Below are positions 1 to 7,147 of a stretch of DNA of 61,894 bases, in pieces. Under the pieces are notes generated by a model, which was given only the letters and a program-made list of their open reading frames with translations, was not told the origin of the DNA and searched no databases. Both the position numbers and the translations under genes were made by a program. Each line of letters starts with the position of its first letter. The first letter of the stretch is position 1. Source of the DNA: Halomonas sp. (lineage in GTDB: Bacteria > Pseudomonadota > Gammaproteobacteria > Pseudomonadales > Halomonadaceae). The stretch spans positions 1 to 61,894 of the forward strand of contig NZ_JAKDUR010000008.1 in the NCBI RefSeq assembly GCF_030457605.1, read 5' to 3'.

Positions 1-29
1 TGCATGGCCGATTAACGAGGGGCAGCTGA

Positions 30-1191
30 ATGGCAGGACGCACGGCGCAGAACGCGGCATCGGGGAACACGAAGGACCCAGGCGCTCGCCACGAACTGGT
101 GACGCTGGACGCGTTTTCACCGCCGGGGCTGACCCGGGCCAGCCAGTGGCAGCGCTCGTGGCGAGCGGCAAGGCGCTGGCTTTCCGGCCGCGAGGGGCAG
201 AAGGCCCGGGCTCGGCGCGAGGCAAGCCTGATCGCCCCGGGCGAGGAGCAGCTGACACGCTGGCTGCGCGCGCCCGACGCGGCGGATTGGGCAGACGCCC
301 TTGAGCGGTGCCTGGCCGACACCGAGGCCCCGGTGGTAATGCTGGTAACGCCGCCCCATGGCGATCACGCGGCGGCGGTGACGGCCCTTGCCCGGGCCCG
401 GGGGATGACGCTTTTGACGCCGCCGGCCCCCGCCGCGCTGCGGGATGACGACGCGGCCTGGATGGCCGCGCTTTCTGCCCGGTCGCGCTGGGCGGTGCCC
501 GCCCTTGAGCGGCATTTTCTGCGCCGGGTAGACGGCATGGGCAGCGTGCGCCGGTTTCTTGAGCGCGCGCAAACCGGCGCGCTGGGGCGTGGCATCATCG
601 GCTGTGACAGCTGGTGCCATGCGTACCTGAAACACGCGGTGGGCCTCGAAGGGCTTCCGGCCTTTACCCCCCGGGCGCTTGGCGGGAAGGCGCTGGGTAA
701 GCGGCTGGCCGCCTTGCCCGGCCCGCACTGCCCGGTGCTTTTGAGCAGCCGCACCCACAAGCCTGCTGCCCGACGGCGACGATACCCCGGGCGATGGCCG
801 CTCGCTGCAGCGCCTGGCGGCTGACTGCCGTGGCCACGAAGGGCTGGCGCGGGCATGTTTTCTGGACAGCCTGCGAGTGGCCGATAGCGAAGACGGCCCG
901 CCCGATACGCTGTGGTACGTGCGCATGCAGGCCGAACCGTCGCTGCCGGTCGAGGCCGACGACGCGCTGCTGATGGTGCTGCATGCGCTGTTGATTCACG
1001 GCGGGCTGGACGATGAATCGCTGTGTCAGGTGCTGCCGTTTTCCCGCCATGAAACGCTGCAGGGGCGGCTGGCGCTGACCCACCGGGGCGTGCTGTGCCA
1101 GCGTCAGGGGCGTTTTCAGGTCGCGCCGCTGTGCTATACCGGCGTGCGCCAGCTGCTGGAATCCCGGCGCTACCTGCTGGATGCGCTGTAA
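30..1191 (+). pseudogene. Unrecognised protein gene, split by a frameshift
   Basis: An ATG at 30, preceded by GAGGGGCAG, opens a frame that reads to about 745-780. Its sensible protein then continues in a different frame (from just after an in-frame TGA at 742-744) through to the TAA at 1189-1191. The join shows in the protein: frame 3 gives LLSSRTHKP and then an arginine-rich tail, while frame 1 resumes with SLLPDGDDTPGDG and runs uninterrupted for about 145 residues. Restored, the product would be about 385 residues. I do not recognise the family. The N-terminal half is rich in Ala and Arg, with a hydrophobic VVMLVTPP strand near residue 95; the last 70 residues look like a small helical, winged-helix-like domain. 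It lies 41 bp upstream of the mechanosensitive channel gene. It is either a genuine pseudogene or one sequencing indel; the sequence alone cannot tell. Confidence 0.6.
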
Positions 1192-1232
1192 CCCGTGATA
1201 CCGCTGCCGCGCCGCGGCCGGGGAGAGGTGGA

Positions 1233-2087
1233 ATGGACGAAACGGCAGTAGACACGCAGGGGCGCTACGCCAGCCTGTTCAACGAGCTGGACAGCGAGGC
1301 ACTGCTCACCCTGGGGCTGGTGCTGGGAGCCACGATACTGCTGATCGTGGTGTCTCAGGCGGGGCTCAACTGGCTGGCCAATCGGCTTCAGGGTCAGGCG
1401 CGCTTTCGTACCTTTGCCATGGTGCCGGTGACCCGGCTGGCGATTCTGGTCGCGGCGATTGCCATCAGCGTGCCGATCATCATCGAGCCGTCGCTGGGCA
1501 ACATGCTGGCGCTTCTGGGCATTGCCGGGGTAGCCATTGGCTTTGCCCTGAAGGACTACGTCAGCAGCCTGATTGCCGGGGTAGTATCGGCAGTCGAGCT
1601 GCCGTATCGCCCGGGCGACTGGGTCGAGATCGACGGCGTCTACGGCGAGGTAAAGCATGTGGGCCTGCGCACCGTGGAAGTGGTCACCCCGGACGATACG
1701 CTGGTCGCGATTCCCCATCTGAAGCTTTGGGATCACCCCATCCACAACGCCAACAACGGCGATATCAGCCTGCAGTGCGTGGCCAGCTTCTACCTGCATC
1801 CGCAGGACAAGGCCGACTGGGTGCGCACGGCACTGCGCGACGTGGCGCTGACCAGCGCCTACCTGCGTTTCGACAAGCCGCTGTTGGTGGTGGCCGAGGA
1901 GCAGCCCTGGGGCACGCACTATCGCATTCGCGCCTACCCCATGGACCCGCGCCAGCAGTTCGTATTCCTGACCGATCTCACCCTGCGCGGCAAGGCGGTA
2001 CTCAGCGAGGCAGGCATCCGGCCGGCGCTGCTGCCGCCGGATGCCGTGCTGTCGTCAGAAGGCGAGCTCCGGGGGAAGCCCCGCTAG
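1233..2087 (+). CDS. MscS-family small-conductance mechanosensitive channel
   Basis: This 284-residue inner-membrane protein should release solutes on hypo-osmotic shock, as known for the MscS family. Three hydrophobic segments are visible at about residues 24-44, 66-86 and 88-118. The third is the pore helix and carries the signature [19 protein letters not shown]. The beta domain that follows has [10 protein letters not shown] and the typical [13 protein letters not shown] stretch, then a C-terminal alpha/beta domain. The frame is open further upstream, but the ATG at 1233 has a ribosome site (GGGAGAGG) 4-10 bases ahead and gives the right topology. Its TAG stop overlaps the stop of the convergent yebC-like gene within the shared bases CTAG. 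The size is that of E. coli MscS (286 residues). Confidence 0.9.
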   Translation: MDETAVDTQGRYASLFNELDSEALLTLGLVLGATILLIVVSQAGLNWLANRLQGQARFRTFAMVPVTRLAILVAAIAISVPIIIEPSLGNMLALLGIAGVAIGFALKDYVSSLIAGVVSAVELPYRPGDWVEIDGVYGEVKHVGLRTVEVVTPDDTLVAIPHLKLWDHPIHNANNGDISLQCVASFYLHPQDKADWVRTALRDVALTSAYLRFDKPLLVVAEEQPWGTHYRIRAYPMDPRQQFVFLTDLTLRGKAVLSEAGIRPALLPPDAVLSSEGELRGKPR

Positions 2088-2812
2088 GGGTTCTCGGGCA
2101 GCTCGGCGCTGTGGTAGATGTTCTGCACGTCGTCGAGCTCGTTGAGCATGGCCATGAACTTCTCCAGCGCCGCCGCGTCTTCGCCTTCGATGGGCGTGGT
2201 GACCTGGGGCAGAAACTGAATCTCGTCGGCCTCGAAGTCAATATCGCCGAAGGCGTCGACCAGCGCGGTGCGGGCTTTTGCGTATTCGGTATGCGGGGCA
2301 AACACGGTGATCTGGCCGTCTTCGCATTCGATGTCGGTGACGTCGACGTCGGCTTCCATCAGCGCTTCCAGCACCGCTTCCTCGTCGTCGCCGGCGAAGG
2401 CAAAGATCGCGCAGTGGTCGAACAGGTGGCTGACGCTGCCCTGGGTGCCGATCTTGCATTTGGCCTTGGTAAAGCAGCCGCGCACGTCACCGATGGTGCG
2501 GTTGGGGTTGTCGGTCAGGCACTCGACGATAATCATCACGTTGCCCGGGCCAAAGCCCTCGTAGCGCGCCGGGGAGAAGTCTTCACCGCCGGCACCGGCG
2601 GCCTTGTCCAGCGCCTTGTCGATGACGTGGGCCGGCACCTGATCCTTCTTGGCGCGGTCGAGCAGGCCGCGCAGCGCCAGGTTGCTGTGTGGGTCAGGGC
2701 CGCCGGATTTGGCACAGACGTAAATTTCGCGTCCGTACTTGCTGTACACCTTGGTTTTGGCGTCGGCCGTTTTGGCCATGGATTCCTTGCGGTTCTGAAA
2801 AGCCCTACCCAT
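2084..2812 (-). CDS. YebC/PmpR (TACO1) family protein
   Basis: A 242-residue YebC/PmpR family protein. Such proteins were first described as DNA-binding regulators and more recently as translation factors that relieve ribosome stalling. The N terminus has the family hallmarks: basic residues after [10 protein letters not shown], then [17 protein letters not shown] and [16 protein letters not shown]. Later come [22 protein letters not shown] and an acidic C-terminal region. The frame is open upstream to 2914, but the ATG at 2812 (MGRAF) or the one 11 codons later (MAKTA) fits the family. I chose 2812; 2779 is an equal alternative. Unlike canonical YebC, it lacks the MAGHSKWANIKHRK opening, so it belongs to the divergent subfamily often found as a second copy. 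The upstream region is shared with the palindromic element at 2914-3020. Confidence 0.88.
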   Translation of the reverse strand: MGRAFQNRKESMAKTADAKTKVYSKYGREIYVCAKSGGPDPHSNLALRGLLDRAKKDQVPAHVIDKALDKAAGAGGEDFSPARYEGFGPGNVMIIVECLTDNPNRTIGDVRGCFTKAKCKIGTQGSVSHLFDHCAIFAFAGDDEEAVLEALMEADVDVTDIECEDGQITVFAPHTEYAKARTALVDAFGDIDFEADEIQFLPQVTTPIEGEDAAALEKFMAMLNELDDVQNIYHSAELPENP

Positions 2813-2913
2813 GTTGTCATCCTGTGTTGGTGTAACGCCGCGCTCGGCACGGCAGGAAATGGAGATTGATTTTACGCCACAAGCGTTCAGCTGGCCATTG
2901 GGGCATGGGTTCA

Positions 2914-3020
2914 AGCGAGCCGGAAGCAGGTCGAAGAGAGGGTCCTACGCCAGGGAAGGCGTAGGTAGCGTCCAGGGAGGGATTCACAGCGCCCTCTCGG
3001 AGGCCTGCTTACGGCTCGCT
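2914..3020. repeat. 107-bp palindromic (MITE- or REP-like) intergenic element
   Basis: The ends form a 17-bp inverted repeat with one mismatch: 2914-2930 reads AGCGAGCCGGAAGCAGG and 3004-3020 is its complement apart from one base. Inside, GAGAGGG (2936-2942) pairs with CCCTCTC (2992-2998), and CCTACGCC (2944-2951) pairs with GGCGTAGG (2958-2965) around a six-base loop. The whole segment could fold into one long branched hairpin in DNA or RNA. There is no coding frame worth keeping. It lies between the divergent yebC-like gene and the TPP riboswitch. It may be a copy of a dispersed family; only one copy is in this window. Confidence 0.6.
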
Positions 3021-3091
3021 CAGGGTGGCTGGCGCTAAAGTGCCATCGCCTTGTTGGCGCAGGGGCAAATAGGCTAAGGTCATGGCCTGCA

Positions 3092-3172
3092 TGACACGGG
3101 GTGTCCCGCCAACGCGGGGCTGAGACAACACCCGAGGAACCTGATCCGGCTCATACCGGCGAAGGGATGTCA
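3092..3172 (+). promoter_or_regulatory. TPP riboswitch (THI element) upstream of the SDR and monooxygenase genes
   Basis: The conserved thi-box blocks are all present in order: GGGGTGT at 3098-3104, GGGCTGAGA at 3117-3125, ACACCCGAGGAACCTGATCCGG at 3128-3149 and ACCGGCGAAGGGA at 3155-3167. The closing helix P1 forms between TGACA (3092-3096) and TGTCA (3168-3172), and P2 between CGGGGTGT and ACACCCG. This is a full thiamine pyrophosphate aptamer, which normally lowers expression of downstream genes when TPP is plentiful. The gene it controls starts 70 bases downstream at 3242. Confidence 0.95.
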
Positions 3173-3176
3173 GCGC

Positions 3177-3241
3177 AGTGCTCGGCCGAGCACTCGGCGT
3201 GCGCCCTTCGTCGTGCTGGACTTCACCCAAAGGGCGACATA
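3177..3241 (+). promoter_or_regulatory. Expression platform: palindrome and a hairpin that masks the ribosome site
   Basis: A perfect 18-bp palindrome, AGTGCTCGGCCGAGCACT, occupies 3177-3194. A second hairpin pairs CGCCCTT (3202-3208) with AAGGGCG (3230-3236). The right arm of the second hairpin includes the Shine-Dalgarno sequence AAAGGG (3229-3234), seven bases before the ATG at 3242. No U-tract follows either stem. This suggests that TPP binding controls translation by hiding the ribosome site rather than by terminating transcription. The pairing is seen; the mechanism is inferred. Confidence 0.6.
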
Positions 3242-4048
3242 ATGACGACTGTTTCTTCTTCTCCTTCTGCTTCTTCCCCCGCCGCACTGCCGATCGAACA
3301 GCAGGTGGTGCTGGTCACCGGTGCCGGCCGCGGGCTGGGCGCAAGCATTGCCCGGGCTTTCCTGAACGCCGGCGCACGCGTGGTCATCAACTACCGCCAA
3401 AGCGTTGCCGGTGCCGAAGCCGTGGCCGCCGAAGCGCCCGACCGCGCGCTTGCCGTGCAGGCCGACGTGTGCGACGCCGCCGCCGTCAAGGCCATGTTTG
3501 ACGCCGCCCGCGAGCGCTTCGGCGCGCCGGTGACCACGGTGGTCAACAACGCACTGCCGGACTTCTCGTTCAACGGCGACGGCCGCCCGGACGCCGACGC
3601 GCTCACCTGGGAGCACCTGGAGCAGCAGCTCAAGGGTGTTAACCAGGGCGCGCTCAACGTGATTCAGGCAGCCCTTGGCGGCATGCGCGAGCAGGGCTTT
3701 GGCCGGGTGATCAACGTCGGTACCAACCTGTTCCAGAATCCCATCGTGCCCTACCACGACTACACCGCCGGCAAGGCCGCGCTGCTCTCGCTGACGCGCA
3801 CCTTCGCTCACGACCTGGGGCCGGACAACATCACCGTCAACATGGTGTCCGGCGGGCTTTTGCGCACCACCGACGCCTCCGCCGCCACCCCGGAAGAAGT
3901 CTTTGACCTGATCGCCGCCAGCACGCCGCTGCGCCGGGTGGTCACGCCGGACGAGTTCGCCGACGCCGCGCTGCTGTTTGCTTCGCCCTGGAGCCGAGCG
4001 ATTACCGGCCAGAACCTGGTGGTCGACGGCGGACTGGTGAAAGACTGA
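3242..4048 (+). CDS. SDR-family oxidoreductase under TPP riboswitch control
   Basis: A 268-residue short-chain dehydrogenase/reductase of the classical type, resembling 3-oxoacyl-ACP reductases. The nucleotide site TGAGRGLG lies at residues 26-33, the NNA motif near 102-104, and the catalytic YTAGK at 174-178. The residue 13 before the tyrosine, usually the catalytic serine, is threonine 161 (VGTNLF). The extra 20 residues at the N terminus are Ser/Pro/Ala-rich. The ATG at 3242 is set by AAAGGG seven bases upstream. The gene overlaps the monooxygenase start by one base (TGATG), so the two are translationally coupled. The upstream TPP aptamer links it to thiamine metabolism, but its substrate is unknown. 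A role in reducing or oxidising a thiamine precursor or derivative is inferred from context only. Confidence 0.88.
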   Translation: MTTVSSSPSASSPAALPIEQQVVLVTGAGRGLGASIARAFLNAGARVVINYRQSVAGAEAVAAEAPDRALAVQADVCDAAAVKAMFDAARERFGAPVTTVVNNALPDFSFNGDGRPDADALTWEHLEQQLKGVNQGALNVIQAALGGMREQGFGRVINVGTNLFQNPIVPYHDYTAGKAALLSLTRTFAHDLGPDNITVNMVSGGLLRTTDASAATPEEVFDLIAASTPLRRVVTPDEFADAALLFASPWSRAITGQNLVVDGGLVKD

Positions 4049-5343
4049 TGGCGACTCCTTCGATGCACCTCAATCTGTTTGCCATGGGCTGCGGCCACCA
4101 CCGCGCGGCCTGGCGTCACCCTGAGTCTTCTGCCGAGAAAATGGGCGATATCCGCTATTTCGAAGCGCTTGCGCGCACCGCCGAGCGGGGCAAGTTCGAC
4201 GCGGTGTTCTTCGCCGACGGCCACGCCGCCAGCAGCATCGCCGGCGGCCCGCTGTGGTTTCTGGAGCCGCTGACGGCGCTTTCGGCCATAGCCCGGGCTA
4301 CCGAGCACATCGGGCTGATCTCGACCATTTCCAGCACCTTCTATACGCCGTTCCACGCCGCGCGGATGCTGGCATCCCTTGACCATATCTCCGGCGGGCG
4401 CATGGGCTGGAACCTGGTGACCTCGATGTTCGACGCCGAGGCGCGCAACCACAACTATGAGGCCATGCCGCCCCACGCCGAGCGCTACGCCCGAGCCGAG
4501 GAGTTCGCCAACGCCACGCTGGCGCTGTGGGACAGCTGGGCCGACGACGCGCTGCGCTATGACCGCGCCGGCAACTTCGCCGATCCGGATAAGGTGCGCC
4601 CGATCCACCACCACGGTGAACACTTTCTGGTGGATGGCCCGCTCAACGTGCCGCGCCCGCCCCAGGGCCGGCCGGTGCTGTTTCAGGCAGGTGCGTCCGA
4701 GCAGGGCCGGGACCTGGCCGCGCGCTACGCCGAGGCCATCTACGCCGTGGCCTACGACCTGGAATCCGCCCAGAGCTACTACAGCGACATACAGGCCCGG
4801 GTGGCCGCTGCCGGCCGCCCGCCGGTGGCGATCATGCCGGGGCTTGTGACCTACGTGGGTTCCACCATGGACGAGGCCCGGGCGCGCCAGCGCGAGCTGG
4901 ACGAGCTTTTGCCCACGGCGGATTCGCTGCAGCAGCTTTCGACCTTTATCGGCCAGGACTGCAGCGGCTGGGAGCTGGACGCGCCCATGCCCGACCTGCC
5001 GCCGCTTGAGGACTTCACCGGGCCGAAGGGGCGCTACGCCACCATTCTGCGCATCATCGAGTGCGAGAAGCCGACGCTTCGCCAGCTGCTGGGCCGGCTC
5101 GCCGCCGGCGGCGGGCACTGCACCATGATCGGCACGCCGGAAAGCATCGCCGATGAAATGCAGCGCTGGGTGGAAAACGGCGGCGCCGACGGCTTCAATC
5201 TGATGCCGCCTGCGCTGCCGTCAAGCATCGAGGATTTTGTCGACCACGTGGTGCCGGTGCTGCAAGAACGCGGGCTGTTCCGCCGTGAATACGCCGAGAC
5301 AACCCTGCGCGGCCATTTGGGGCTTGTGCGCCCCTCGGCTTGA
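4048..5343 (+). CDS. FMN-dependent luciferase-like monooxygenase (NtaA/SnaA/DszA type)
   Basis: A 431-residue TIM-barrel flavin monooxygenase of the nitrilotriacetate / dibenzothiophene-sulfone class, which uses reduced FMN supplied by a separate reductase. Visible family features are KFDAVFFADG near residues 50-60, LEPLTALSAIARATEHIGL at 72-91, DHISGGRMGWNLVTS around 110-125, and RPVLFQAGASEQGRDLAARYAEAIY near 210-230. Length matches the family (430-450). It is translationally coupled to the SDR and ends 8 bp from the convergent symporter gene. No flavin reductase gene is nearby. Because its leader carries a TPP riboswitch, its substrate is probably a thiamine-related heterocycle or sulfur/nitrogen compound. 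That is inference; the family also contains desulfurisation and xenobiotic enzymes. Confidence 0.9.
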   Translation: MATPSMHLNLFAMGCGHHRAAWRHPESSAEKMGDIRYFEALARTAERGKFDAVFFADGHAASSIAGGPLWFLEPLTALSAIARATEHIGLISTISSTFYTPFHAARMLASLDHISGGRMGWNLVTSMFDAEARNHNYEAMPPHAERYARAEEFANATLALWDSWADDALRYDRAGNFADPDKVRPIHHHGEHFLVDGPLNVPRPPQGRPVLFQAGASEQGRDLAARYAEAIYAVAYDLESAQSYYSDIQARVAAAGRPPVAIMPGLVTYVGSTMDEARARQRELDELLPTADSLQQLSTFIGQDCSGWELDAPMPDLPPLEDFTGPKGRYATILRIIECEKPTLRQLLGRLAAGGGHCTMIGTPESIADEMQRWVENGGADGFNLMPPALPSSIEDFVDHVVPVLQERGLFRREYAETTLRGHLGLVRPSA

Positions 5344-5351
5344 CCGGTCTT

Positions 5352-6803
5352 TTACGACGCCCGCCCAAAGCGGCGCACCATCGTGGCCAGGCTTGAAAAG
5401 TCGTAGTGTTCCCGGGCGGGCATCACGCGCATGAGTATCAGCGAGACGGCCACCGGCACCAGCGCGGCGAGCAGAAAGCTTTCCAGCAGGGTTTCGGTAC
5501 CCGCGCTGGGCGCGGGGAACATGGCAAGCCCCGCAACCAGCCCGCAGGCGGTGCTTATGACCGCATTGCGTCCGTCGTAGCGGCGGTTGAACAGCCCGAA
5601 GAACACCGGAAAGGCCGCCGCCGAGCACAACAGGTCGGCAAGCAAAAACAGATACAGCACGCTGAACCCCTGCGAGGCAACCCAGGTGATCGGCATCGCG
5701 GCGACAACGATCAGCCAGCGGGCAAAGCGCATCAGGGTGGCTTCGCTGGCGTTGGGCAGCAGGCGGTGCATGTCGACCGCAATAATGCTCGAGGTGGCGT
5801 TGATGGTGGAGTCGGCACTGCTCATCACCAGCGCCAGCCCCAGCGGAATCAGCGCCAGCGCAAACCACAGCGGCACCTTGGCCAGCAACACGCTGAACAG
5901 CGCCACCGAGCCGTCGCCTTCACGCCCCAGCCCGACAAACGCCAGCCCGAACAGGCCCATCAGGATGACCACCGGCAGGTTGAACAGCCCACTGATCCAG
6001 AAGCTTTTACGCAGCACGCTGACGTTTTTGGCCGCGTAAATACGCTGCCAGGTGCCCTGATAAAAAAGCCCTGTCAGTACCACGGCGATAAAAAACGTCA
6101 GCCCCGCGCGCAGCCCGCCGGTATCGGTAATATCCAGAAGCTGCGGGGCGTTTTGCGCAAGGCCATCAAGCGTGGGTGTTACGCCGCCGGCTGCCTGCCA
6201 GCCAAACATCAGCAGTAACGCCAACAGTGGCAGAATCACGATCATCTGCACCTTGTCGGTAAAGATCGAGGCACGCAGGCCGCCGTAAAAGGTATAAATC
6301 ACCGTGGCGAGCATGACCACGCTTGCAGTCAGCCACAGAGGAATCGGTGCCAGCAGCGTGACCATGAAAGCCACGGCGGTAAGCCCCGCCGCCAGTGAAA
6401 TAAACAGATAAAACAGCATGATGGAAAGGGTAAAGGCGTACATGGTGCGCCCGTAGCGGTGGATCACGAACTCGGTCAGTCCGTGCCCTTCGGGGATCAG
6501 CTCGCGCATGCGCCGGCCCAGCGGAATCATGATCAGGCGCGGTACGCAGGAGCCCAGCGCGTAGCCCAGAATGGCGCCAATGCCGCCCCAGGTGGCAGCC
6601 TGGGCCGGGCCGAACAGCACCCAGGTGCCAAGCGTGGTGGCAAGCAGGGTAAGCACGGTGGAGCGGGTATTCTGGGTATTTCGCGCAGCGATATAGTCAT
6701 CGAGATCATTGCGATGGCGGCGGGCATAAAGCAGGCCGGGCACGGCAAACACGACGGCGCAAAGCACCAGCCAAAGTGCCGTCCAGGTGGGATCAAGCTG
6801 CAT
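5352..6803 (-). CDS. SSS-family sodium:solute symporter under TPP riboswitch control (ThiV-like candidate)
   Basis: A 483-residue membrane protein with about 13 hydrophobic segments and the sodium:solute symporter (PanF/PutP) fold. Signs include YTFYGGLRASIFTDKVQ near residue 170, LFYQGTWQRIYAAK near 245, and LVMSSADSTINATSSI near 325, the last being the family sodium-site region. The ATG at 6803 has AGAGGA ten bases upstream. Its leader holds a second TPP aptamer on the same strand, so it is regulated together with the convergent SDR and monooxygenase pair. SSS transporters under thiamine riboswitches (called ThiV in comparative genomics) are predicted importers of thiamine or a precursor. 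Here the substrate could equally be the compound processed by the neighbouring enzymes. Confidence 0.9.
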   Translation of the reverse strand: MQLDPTWTALWLVLCAVVFAVPGLLYARRHRNDLDDYIAARNTQNTRSTVLTLLATTLGTWVLFGPAQAATWGGIGAILGYALGSCVPRLIMIPLGRRMRELIPEGHGLTEFVIHRYGRTMYAFTLSIMLFYLFISLAAGLTAVAFMVTLLAPIPLWLTASVVMLATVIYTFYGGLRASIFTDKVQMIVILPLLALLLMFGWQAAGGVTPTLDGLAQNAPQLLDITDTGGLRAGLTFFIAVVLTGLFYQGTWQRIYAAKNVSVLRKSFWISGLFNLPVVILMGLFGLAFVGLGREGDGSVALFSVLLAKVPLWFALALIPLGLALVMSSADSTINATSSIIAVDMHRLLPNASEATLMRFARWLIVVAAMPITWVASQGFSVLYLFLLADLLCSAAAFPVFFGLFNRRYDGRNAVISTACGLVAGLAMFPAPSAGTETLLESFLLAALVPVAVSLILMRVMPAREHYDFSSLATMVRRFGRAS

Positions 6804-6910
6804 GGTGATACGTCCTCTTTCCTTGTGACAGCCGGAAAACGTGGTGAGGATCGTTCAGGCGAACGCCGCAGTGAGATGCGACAAGGAAGAGGAGAGTCTG
6901 ACGTGTGCGT

Positions 6911-7000
6911 TCCTTCCCTTCGCCGGAATGACCCGGATCAGGTTCGAAGGGTTACCGTCGCAAAAGCGGCGGATTCTCAGCCCGTTAAGGCACCCCCAGG
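6911..7000 (-). promoter_or_regulatory. TPP riboswitch (THI element) upstream of the SSS symporter
   Basis: Read on the minus strand, the blocks are GGGGTGCC (6989-6996), GGGCTGAGA (6975-6983) and GAACCTGATCCGGGTCATTCC (6925-6945), followed by GGCGAAGGGA (6914-6923). This is a complete thi-box with a longer variable P3 arm (CCGCCGCTTTTGCGACGG). It lies about 110 bases ahead of the symporter start at 6803. It is independent of the + strand aptamer at 3092-3172 and differs from it in the variable stems, so it is not a recent local duplicate. Confidence 0.94.
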
Positions 7001-7072
7001 AGAAGCCCAAGCCTATGCAGGCGGGGCGTGTATGTCAAACCAATGTCGACTATCGAAGGGATAGCGCGCTTT

Positions 7073-7131
7073 TTAGCCTGAAAGGGCTAAGCTATGACTC
7101 TGTCGTTATACAGCCAGTCGTTATACAGCCA
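7073..7131 (+). repeat. Inverted repeat and 15-bp perfect tandem duplication in the katA leader
   Basis: TTAGCC (7073-7078) and GGCTAA (7085-7090) form an inverted repeat with a six-base spacer. Twelve bases later, GTCGTTATACAGCCA occurs twice with no gap (7102-7116 and 7117-7131). The second copy ends four bases before the AGGAGG ribosome site. The duplication lies entirely in the untranslated leader and could be a slippage product or a doubled operator. Confidence 0.75.
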
Positions 7132-7147
7132 ATCAGGAGGCGCTACC

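Noticed and set aside
3808-5118. Long open frame on the minus strand inside the monooxygenase gene
   Set aside because: The + strand frame matches a known family across its full length and has riboswitch and overlap context; the reverse frame is a GC-driven shadow with no recognisable domains.
7102-7131. Possible CRISPR start
   Set aside because: Only two repeat units with no spacer between them and no cas genes.
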